Below, in pieces: positions 17,449 through 23,461 of a stretch of 23,461 nt of DNA (within the stretch, counting starts at the first letter, position 1; each line of letters starts with the position of its first letter). Position numbers and translations under genes: made by a program. Source of the stretch: Saccoglossus kowalevskii. Lineage: Eukaryota; Hemichordata; Enteropneusta; Harrimaniidae. Location: assembly GCF_000003605.2 (NCBI RefSeq), contig NW_003150863.1, positions 1-23,461 on the forward strand, in the 5' to 3' direction. A model generated the notes under the pieces. That model searched no databases. It was not told where the DNA came from and was given only the letters and a program-made list of their open reading frames with translations.

Positions 17449-17530
17449 GTAGTCGTGGCCGAGCGGTTAAGGCGATGGACTAGAAATCCATTGGGCTCTG
17501 CCCGCGCAGGTTCGAATCCTGCCGACTACG
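17449..17530 (+). tRNA. tRNA-Ser(AGA) copy 66 (T16C)
   Basis: Single T16C in the D-loop, a pyrimidine swap allowed by the A-box consensus. Expected to be functional. Confidence 0.92.
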
Positions 17531-17709
17531 TCTATTTAGGGTATGTATACTCGAAATGCAAGTGTAGCAATAAACACAATTTCTCTACTTGGCCTAATTT
17601 TGAATTATTTGAAAGTTTCATTGTTGATATCAATGTCGGCGCACATTATTTATGTGATGATTCCAAAATTTGTCAATCCCATTGCTGTGTTAAACAGTAC
17701 AACTTAACA

Positions 17710-17791
17710 GTAGTCGTGGCCGAGTGGTTAAGGCGATGGACTAGAAATCCATTGGGCTCTGCCCGCGCATGTTCGTATCCTGCCGACTACG
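17710..17791 (+). tRNA. tRNA-Ser variant copy 67 (G52T, A58T)
   Basis: G52T breaks a T-stem pair and A58T removes the invariant T-loop A; both lie in the B box. Confidence 0.5.
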
Positions 17792-17970
17792 TCTATTTAG
17801 GGTATGTATACTCGAAATGCAAGTGTAGCAATAAACACAATTTCTCTACTTGGCCTAATTTTGAATTATTTGAAAGTTTCATTGTTGATATCAATGTTGG
17901 CGCACATTATTTATGTGATGATTCAAAAATGTGTCGATCCCATTGCTGTGTTAAACAGTACAACATAGCA

Positions 17971-18052
17971 GTAGTCGTGGCCGAGTGGTTAAGGCGATGG
18001 ACTAGAAATCCATTGAGCTCTGCCTGCGCAGGTTCGAATCCTGCCGACTACG
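17971..18052 (+). tRNA. tRNA-Ser(AGA) copy 68
   Basis: Changes only in the variable arm: GAGC with GCCT, giving one A-C mismatch and one wobble. Shared with copies 51, 71 and 72, which also share the CAATTTAGGG flank and CCCAATTCCC spacer. Confidence 0.75.
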
Positions 18053-18250
18053 TCAATTTAGGGTATGTATACTCGAAATGCAAGTGTAGCAATAAACCCA
18101 ATTCCCTTATATAGCCTAATTTTGAATTATTTGAAAGTCTCATTGAGACAGTAAACATCTATTGTTGATATCAATGTTCGCGCACATTACTTATGTGATG
18201 ATTCAAAAATTTGTCGATCCCATTGCTGTGTTAAACAGTAAAACATAGCA

Positions 18251-18332
18251 GTAGACGTGGCCGAGTGGTTAAGGCGATGGACTAGAAATCCATTGGGCTC
18301 TGCCCGCGCAGGTTCGAATCCTGCCGACTACG
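18251..18332 (+). tRNA. tRNA-Ser(AGA) copy 69 (T5A)
   Basis: T5A gives A5-A68 in the acceptor stem; otherwise consensus. Confidence 0.7.
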
Positions 18333-18511
18333 TCTATTTAGGGTATGTATACTCGAAATGCAAGTGTAGCAATAAACGCAATTTCTCTACTTGGCCTAAT
18401 TTTGAATTAATTGGAAATTTCATTGTTGATATCAATGTTGGCGCACATTACTTATGTGATGATTCTAAAATTTGTCAATCCCATTGCTGTGTTAAACAGT
18501 ACAACATAGCA

Positions 18512-18576
18512 GTAGTCGTGGCCGAGTGGTTAAGGCCATGGACTAGAAATCCATTGTTCGAATCCTGCCGACTACG
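18512..18576 (+). pseudogene. tRNA-Ser copy 70, 65 nt, variable arm deleted
   Basis: Same 17-nt deletion as copies 47 and 64, plus G24C in the D stem. Its spacer has the GTGCAGCAATAAAC change also found after copy 47. Confidence 0.9.
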
Positions 18577-18774
18577 TCTATTTAGGGTATGTATACTCGA
18601 AATGCAAGTGCAGCAATAAACACAATTCCCTTATATAGCCTAATTTTGAATTATTTGAAAGTTTCTTTGAGACAGTAAACATCTATCGTTGATATCAATG
18701 TTGGCGTACATTACTTATGTGATGATTCAAAAATTTGTCGATCCCATTGCTGTGTTAAACAGTACAACATAGCA

Positions 18775-18856
18775 GTAGTCGTGGCCGAGTGGTTAAGGCG
18801 ATGGACTAGAAATCCATTGAGCTCTGCCTGCGCAGGTTCGAATCCTGCCGACTACG
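18775..18856 (+). tRNA. tRNA-Ser(AGA) copy 71
   Basis: GAGC/GCCT variable arm as in copy 68, otherwise consensus. Confidence 0.75.
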
Positions 18857-19053
18857 TCAATTTAGGGTATGTATACTCGAAATGCAAGTGTAGCAATAAA
18901 CCCAATTCCCTTATATAGCCTAATTTTGAATTATTTGAAAGTCTCATTGAGACAGTAAACATCTGTTGTTGATATCAATGTTGGCGCACATTATTTATGT
19001 GATGATTCAAAATTTGTCGATCCCATTGCTGTGTTAAACAGTACAACATAGCA

Positions 19054-19134
19054 GTAGTCGTGGCCGAGTGGTTAAAGCGATGGACTAGAAATCCATTGAG
19101 CTCTGCCTGCGCAGTTCGAATCCTGCCGACTACG
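19054..19134 (+). pseudogene. tRNA-Ser(AGA) copy 72, 81 nt
   Basis: One G of the T stem is lost (GCAGTTCG), leaving a 4-nt 5' strand and damaging the B box. G23A and the GAGC/GCCT variable arm are also present. Confidence 0.75.
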
Positions 19135-19328
19135 TCAATTTAGGGTATGTATACTCGAAATGCAAGTGTAGCAATAACACAATTTCTCTCTTGGGCATAA
19201 TTTTGAATTATTGAAAGTTTCATTGAGACAGTAAATGTCTATGGTTGATATGTTTGCGCACATTACTTATGTAATGATTTCCAAAATTCGTCGATCCCCA
19301 TTGCAGTGTTGAACAGGACAACATAGCA

Positions 19329-19410
19329 GTAGTCGTGGCCGAGTGTTTAAGGCGATGGACTAGAAATCCATTGGGCTCTGCCCGCTCATGTTCGGATCCT
19401 GCCGACTACG
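19329..19410 (+). pseudogene. tRNA-Ser(AGA) copy 73, degenerate
   Basis: G19T, G49T, G52T and A58G: the D-loop/T-loop contact, T stem and B box are all hit. The flank ACTCGTAATGTAAGTG is shared with copy 79. Confidence 0.8.
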
Positions 19411-19608
19411 TCTATTTAGGGTATGTATACTCGTAATGTAAGTGTAGCAATAAACACATTTCCCTTATATAGCCTAATTTTGAATTATTTGACAGTATCA
19501 TTAAGACAGTAAACGTCTATTGTTGATATCAATGTTGGCGCACATTACTTATGTGATGATTCAAAAATTCGTCGATCCCATTGCAGTGTTGAACAGGACA
19601 ACATAGCA

Positions 19609-19690
19609 GTAGTCGTGGCCGAGTGGTTAAGGCGATGGACTAGAAATACATTGGACTCTGCCCGCGCAGGTTCGAATCCTGACGACTACG
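19609..19690 (+). pseudogene. tRNA-Ser(AGA) copy 74, several stem breaks
   Basis: C40A (G30-A40), C65A (G49-A65) and GGAC in the variable arm each open a pair. A and B boxes are intact, so it may still be transcribed. Confidence 0.6.
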
Positions 19691-19888
19691 TCTATTTAGG
19701 GTATGTTTACTCGAAATGCAAGTGTAGCAATAAACACAATTTCTTTACTTGGCCTAATTTTGAATTATTTGAAAGTTTTATTGAGACAGTAAACGTCTAT
19801 TGTTGATGTCAATGTTGGCGCACATTACTTATGCGATGATTCCAAAATTTGTCGATCCCATTGCTGTGTTAAACAGTACAACATAGCA

Positions 19889-19958
19889 GTAGTTGTGGCC
19901 GAGTGGTTAAGGCGATGGACTAGAAATCCATTCGCAGGTTCGAATCCTGCTGACTACG
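19889..19958 (+). pseudogene. tRNA-Ser copy 75, 70 nt, variable arm removed
   Basis: A 12-nt deletion removes the variable-arm hairpin, leaving only TC between anticodon stem and an intact T arm. C6T and C66T add wobbles. A and B boxes are complete, so it should be transcribed, but the main SerRS contact is gone. Confidence 0.8.
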
Positions 19959-20137
19959 TCTATTTAGGTTATGTATACTCGAAATGCAAGTGTAGCAATA
20001 AACACAAGTTCTCTACTTGGCCTAATTTTGAATTATTTGAAAGTTTCATTGTTGATATCAATGTTGGCGCACATTATTTTTGTGATGATTCCAAAATTTG
20101 TCGATCCCATTGCTGTGTTAAACAGTACAACATAGCA

Positions 20138-20219
20138 GTAGTCGTGGCCGAGTGGTTAAGGCGATGGACGAGAAAGCCATTGGGCTCAGCCCGCGCAGGT
20201 TCGAATCCTGCTGACTACG
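20138..20219 (+). tRNA. tRNA-Ser variant copy 76 (T33G, T39G)
   Basis: T33G removes the universal U-turn base next to the AGA anticodon and T39G opens A31-T39. C66T is a wobble. Variable-arm loop TCA. Decoding would be poor. Confidence 0.5.
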
Positions 20220-20417
20220 TCTATTTAGGGTATGTATACTCGAAATGCAAGTGTAGCAATAAACACAATTCCCTTATATAGCCTAATTTTGAATTATTTG
20301 ACAGTATCATTAAGACAGTAAACGTCTATTGTTTATATCAATGTTGGCGCACATTACTTATGTGATGATTCAAAAATGTGTCGATCCCATTGCTGTGTTA
20401 AACAGTACAACACAGCA

Positions 20418-20499
20418 GTAGTCGTGGCCGAGTGGTTAAGGCGATGGACTAGAAATCCATTGGGCTATGCCCGCGCAGTTTCGAATCCTGCCGACTACG
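20418..20499 (+). tRNA. tRNA-Ser variant copy 77 (G53T)
   Basis: G53T in the T stem and B box; variable-arm loop TAT. Flank GAGTATTTAGGG marks the 3'-end subfamily. Confidence 0.6.
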
Positions 20500-20990
20500 A
20501 GTATTTAGGGTATGTATACTCGAAATGCAAGTGTAGCAATAAACACAATTTCTCTACTTGGCATAATTTTGAATTATTTGAAAGTTTCATTGAGACAGTA
20601 AATGTCTATTGTTGATATGTTTGCGCACATTACTTATGTGATGATTCCAAAATTTGTCGATCCCATTGCTGTGTTAAACAGTACAACATAGCAGTAGTCG
20701 TGGGCGAGTGGTTAAGGCGATGGACTAGAAAGCCATTGGGCTCTGCCCGTGCAGGTTCAAATCCTGCTGACTACGTCTATTTAGGGTGTGTATACTCGAA
20801 ATGCAAGTGTAGCAATAAACACAATTCCCTTATATAGCCTAATTTTGAATTATTTGACAGTATCATTAAGACAGTAAACGTCTATGGTTGATATCAATGT
20901 TGGCGCACATTACTTATGTGATGATTCCAAAATTCGTCGATCCCATTGCAGTGTTGAACAGGACAACATAGCAGTAGTCGTGGCCGAGTG
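20500..20990 (+). repeat. Segmental duplication, left copy
   Basis: It shares a marker series with 21888..22378 at a constant offset of 1388 bp: GAGTATTTAGGG flank, TTGATATGTTTGCGC spacer, a C11G/T39G tRNA with GGGTGTGTATAC flank, and a TTGCAGTGTTGAACAGG leader. Ends are approximate. Confidence 0.8.
20694..20775 (+). pseudogene. tRNA-Ser copy 78 (C11G, T39G, G57A)
   Basis: C11G breaks the D stem and A box, T39G opens the anticodon stem, G57A changes the T-loop and B box, and the linker is GT. Its relative is copy 83. Confidence 0.7.
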
Positions 20991-21055
20991 GTTAAGGCGA
21001 TGGAATAGAAATCCATTGGGCTCTGCCCGCTCATGTTCGAATCCTGCCGACTACG
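20974..21055 (+). tRNA. tRNA-Ser variant copy 79 (C32A)
   Basis: C32A changes the anticodon loop to ATAGAAA; G49T and G52T weaken the T stem. T-loop intact. Confidence 0.5.
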
Positions 21056-21253
21056 TCTATTTAGGGTATGTATACTCGTAATGTAAGTGTAGCAATAAAC
21101 ACATTTCCCTAATATAGCCTAATTTTGAATTATTTGACAGTATCATTAAGACAGTAAACGTCTATTGTTGATGTCAATGTTGGCGCACATTACTAATGTG
21201 ATGATTCCAAAATTTGTCGATCCCATTGCTGTGTTAAACAGTACGACATAGCA

Positions 21254-21327
21254 TTAGTCGTGGTTAAGGCGATGGACTAGAAATCCATTGGGCTCTGCCC
21301 GTGCAGCTTCGAATCCTGCCGACTACG
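21254..21327 (+). pseudogene. tRNA-Ser copy 80, 74 nt, D arm deleted
   Basis: Eight bases of the D arm are missing (TGG joins TTAAGG), which removes the A box. G1T and G53C are added. Neither cloverleaf nor promoter is complete. Confidence 0.9.
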
Positions 21328-21525
21328 AGTATTTAGGGTATGTATACTCGAAATGCAAGTGTAGCAATAAACACAATTCCCTTATATAGCCTAATTTTGA
21401 ATTATTTGACAGTATCATTGTGACAGTAAACGTCTATTGTTGATGTCAATGTTGGCGCACATTACTAATGTGATGATTCCAAAATTTGTCGATCCCATTG
21501 CTGTGTTAAACAGTACGACATAGCA

Positions 21526-21607
21526 GTAGTCGTGGCCGAGTGGTTAAGGCGATGGACTAGAAATCCATTGGGCTCTGCCCGTGCAGGTTCGAATCCTGCC
21601 GACTACG
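21526..21607 (+). tRNA. tRNA-Ser(AGA) copy 81 (C48T)
   Basis: Single C48T, giving G15-U48 instead of G15-C48. Promoter intact; GAGTATTTAGGG flank. Confidence 0.8.
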
Positions 21608-21805
21608 AGTATTTAGGGTATGTATACTCGAAATGCAAGTGTAGCAATAAACACAATTCCCTTATATAGCCTAATTTTGAATTATTTGACAGTTTCATTG
21701 AGACAGTAACCTTCTATTGTTGATATCAACGTTGGCGCACATTACTTATGTGATGATTCAAAAATTTGTCGATCCCATTGCTGTGTTAAACAGTACGACA
21801 TAGCA

Positions 21806-21887
21806 GTAGTCGTGGCCGAGTGGTTAAGGCGATGGACTAGAAATCCATTGGACTCTGCCCGTGCAGGTTCGAATCCTGCCGACTACG
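21806..21887 (+). tRNA. tRNA-Ser(AGA) copy 82
   Basis: C48T as in copy 81 plus GGAC in the variable arm (one mismatch). Confidence 0.7.
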
Positions 21888-22378
21888 AGTATTTAGGGTA
21901 TGTATACTCGAAATGCAAGTGTAGCAATAAACACAATTTCTCTACTTGGCATAATTTTGAATAATTTGAAAGTTTCATTGAGACAGTAAATGTCTATTGT
22001 TGATATGTTTGCGCACATTACTTACGTGATGATTCCAAAATTTGTCGATCCCATTGCTGTGTTAAACAGTACAACATATCAGTAGTCGTGGGCGAGTGGT
22101 TAAGGCGATGGACTAGAAAGCCATTGGGCTCTGCCCGTGCAGGTTAAAATCCTGCTGACTACGTCTATTTAGGGTGTGTATACTCGAAATGCAAGTGTAG
22201 CAATAAACACAATTCCCTTATATAGCCTAATTTTGAATTATTTGACAGTATCATTAAGACAGTAAACGTCTATTGTTGATATCAATGTTGGCGCACATTA
22301 CTTATGTGATGATTCCAAAATTCGTCGATCCCATTGCAGTGTTGAACAGGACAACATAGCAGTAGTCGTGGCCGAGTG
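21888..22378 (+). repeat. Segmental duplication, right copy
   Basis: Counterpart of 20500..20990 with the same ordered markers. The tRNAs bounding it on the left (copies 77 and 82) and right (79 and 84) differ, so only the inner part was copied or later exchange replaced the ends. Confidence 0.8.
22082..22163 (+). pseudogene. tRNA-Ser copy 83 (C11G, T39G, T-loop TTAAAAT)
   Basis: Shares C11G, T39G, GT linker and C66T with copy 78; C56A and G57A destroy the B box and T-loop further. Confidence 0.8.
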
Positions 22379-22443
22379 GTTAAGGCGATGGACTAGAAAG
22401 CCATTGGGCTCTGCCCGCGCAGGTTCGAATCCTGCTGACTGCG
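22362..22443 (+). tRNA. tRNA-Ser variant copy 84 (T39G)
   Basis: T39G opens the anticodon-stem end; C66T and A71G are wobbles. A and B boxes intact. Flank TATATTTAGGG. Confidence 0.55.
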
Positions 22444-22631
22444 TATATTTAGGGTATGTTTACTCGAAATGCAAGTGTAGCATAAACACAATTTCTTCTA
22501 CTTGGCCTATATTGATTATTTGAAAGTTTCATTCAGACAGTAAACGTCTGTGTGATATCATGTGCGCACATTACATATGTGATGATTCCAAATTTGTCGA
22601 TCCCATTGCTGTGTTAAACAGTACACATACA

Positions 22632-22713
22632 GTAGTCGTGGCCGAGTGGTTAAGGCGATTGACTAGAAATCCATTGGGCTCTGCCCGCGCAGGTTCGAAT
22701 CCTGCCGACTACG
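22632..22713 (+). tRNA. tRNA-Ser(AGA) copy 85 (G29T)
   Basis: G29T gives T29-C41 in the anticodon stem. Its upstream spacer (22480-22630) has many one-base losses, for example CAGTACACATACAG. Confidence 0.65.
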
Positions 22714-22912
22714 TCTATTTAAGGTATGTATACTCGAAATGCAAGGGTAGCAATAAACCCAATTCCCTTATATAGCCTTAATTTTTAATTATTTGAAAGT
22801 CTCATTGAGACAGTAAACATCTATTGTTGATATCAATGTTGGCGCACATTACTTATGTGATGATTCCAAAATTTGTCGATCCCATTGCTGTGTTAAACAG
22901 TACAACATAGCA

Positions 22913-22994
22913 GTAGTCGTGGCCGAGTGGTTAAGCCGATGGACTAGAAATCCATTGGCCTCTGCCCGCGCAGTTTCGAATCCTGCCGACTACG
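22913..22994 (+). tRNA. tRNA-Ser variant copy 86
   Basis: G24C (C11-C24), GGCC in the variable arm and G53T: one break in each of three arms. Confidence 0.5.
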
Positions 22995-23168
22995 TCTATT
23001 TAGGGTATGTATACTCGAAATGCAAGTGTAGCAATAAACACATTTTCTCCACTTGGCCTAATTTTCAATTATTTGAAAGTTTCATTGTTGATATCAATGT
23101 TGGCGCACATTATTTATGATTCCAACATTTGTCGATCCCATTGCTGTGTTAAACAGAACAACATAACA

Positions 23169-23250
23169 GTAGTCGTGGCCGAGTGGTTAAGGCGATGGAC
23201 TAGAAATCCATTGGGCTCTGCCCGCGCAGGTTCGAATCCTGCCGACTACA
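23169..23250 (+). tRNA. tRNA-Ser-like copy 87 with A73 and T7
   Basis: The body matches consensus except that the discriminator base is A73 instead of G73. In animals G73 helps separate tRNA-Ser from tRNA-Leu, which has A73. Promoter boxes are perfect and a strong terminator follows. Confidence 0.8.
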
Positions 23251-23257
23251 TTTTTTT
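23251..23257 (+). terminator. Pol III terminator T7 after copy 87
   Basis: Seven T residues directly after A73. Confidence 0.85.
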
Positions 23258-23443
23258 AGGGTATGTATACTCGAAATGCAAGTGTAGCAATAAACACAAT
23301 TATATAGCCTAATTTTGAATTATTTGAAAGTTTCATTGAGACACTAAACGTCTGTTGTTGATATCAATGTTGGCGCACATTACTTGTGTGATGATTCCAA
23401 AATTTGTCGATCCCATTTCTGTGTTCAACAGTACAACTTAACA

Positions 23444-23452
23444 GTAGTCGTG
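23444..23452 (+). pseudogene. tRNA-Ser stub, first 9 nt (copy 88)
   Basis: A normal spacer ends in the tRNA start GTAGTCGTG, then the sequence changes to TGATGAACT at the window edge. TGTGATGA also occurs in the spacer, so this may be a deletion joint at shared GTG, or the array boundary. Confidence 0.7.
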
Positions 23453-23461
23453 TGATGAACT

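Larger units (their letters stand above)
1..23461 (+). repeat. Tandem array of tRNA-Ser(AGA) units
   Basis: The whole window is a head-to-tail array of units of about 230-285 bp. Each has an 82-nt tRNA-Ser(AGA) or derivative plus a 146-203 bp spacer. No unit is inverted and no unrelated sequence interrupts the array. Start-to-start distances cluster at 280, 261, 255/256 and 228/234 bp and are explained by a few spacer indels. The array begins before base 1, in spacer, and a disrupted copy lies at the right edge. There are no poly-A tails or target-site duplications, which argues against dispersed SINE insertions. Confidence 0.97.

Noticed and set aside
17455-18114. A 219-codon frame spanning two and a half units, resembling a tandem-repeat protein.
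   Set aside because: Openness follows from the 261-bp unit being 87 codons long without a stop. It opens at a GTG inside a tRNA and covers three tRNA genes.
136-23312. Many + strand reading frames of 60-225 codons with the repeated peptide AEWLRRWTRNPLGSARAG.
   Set aside because: They are translations of the tRNA body and spacer. Most begin at a GTG inside the tRNA, not at ATG, and their repeats track the tRNA units. Substitutions hit all codon positions, and frames close whenever the unit is not a multiple of three.
1-23461. CRISPR-like array, because of regular repeats and spacers.
   Set aside because: Repeats are 82-nt tRNA genes and the spacers are homologous to one another, not unique.
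1-23461. tRNA-derived SINEs, since head plus body is about 280 bp.
   Set aside because: Units are strictly head to tail with no A-rich tail, no target-site duplications and no unrelated sequence between copies.
1-23461. Bacterial or organellar tRNA operon.
   Set aside because: A34 serine anticodon, no encoded CCA, strong internal A and B boxes and a single isotype all favour a eukaryotic nuclear locus.

Overview
The window is one continuous head-to-tail tandem array of nuclear-type tRNA-Ser(AGA) genes, all on the + strand. I can place 87 tRNA copies (130..23250) and a 9-nt stub of an 88th (23444..23452). No protein-coding gene is supportable. The consensus gene is 82 nt. It has a 7-bp acceptor stem (GTAGTCG/CGACTAC), a 3-bp D stem, an anticodon loop CTAGAAA (anticodon AGA, reading UCU), the long class II variable arm (GGGC-TCT-GCCC), T stem GCAGG/CCTGC with loop TTCGAAT, and G73. 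There is no intron and no encoded CCA. A Pol III A box (TGGCCGAGTGG) and B box (GGTTCGAATCC) lie inside the gene. The A34 serine anticodon, the missing CCA and the internal promoter point to a eukaryote. From memory of the family, the body is closest to animal tRNA-Ser(AGA). I cannot name a species.

The repeat unit is mostly 280 bp or 261 bp; the difference is one 19-bp spacer indel. Further spacer deletions give 255/256-bp and 228/234-bp units. Layout: (1) 1-3457, 280-bp units including an A58C subfamily duplicated as a ~560-bp dimer. (2) 3458-11141, nine higher-order modules of two to four monomers (511-1050 bp), seven of them trimers or tetramers ending in a monomer with a T6-T7 Pol III terminator. 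(3) 11142-19328, mixed 261/280-bp units including an AAA-anticodon subfamily (four copies) and a 17-nt-deleted tRNA pseudogene lineage (three copies). (4) 19329-23461, more diverged 280-bp units with a segmental duplication offset by 1388 bp, ending in a truncated tRNA start.

Eleven copies match the consensus exactly: 970, 1231, 3458, 3719, 7292, 7815, 9831, 13579, 14139, 15039 and 15841. Others range from one harmless change to clear pseudogenes. Damaged versions were amplified together with good ones, so array growth looks driven by unequal exchange or conversion at least as much as by selection for tRNA dose. Most copies have only T3 just after the gene and meet their first T4 about 70 nt downstream. 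Twelve copies carry T6-T8 directly after the gene. tRNA position numbers below follow standard tRNA numbering; variable-arm changes are described by stem pair.
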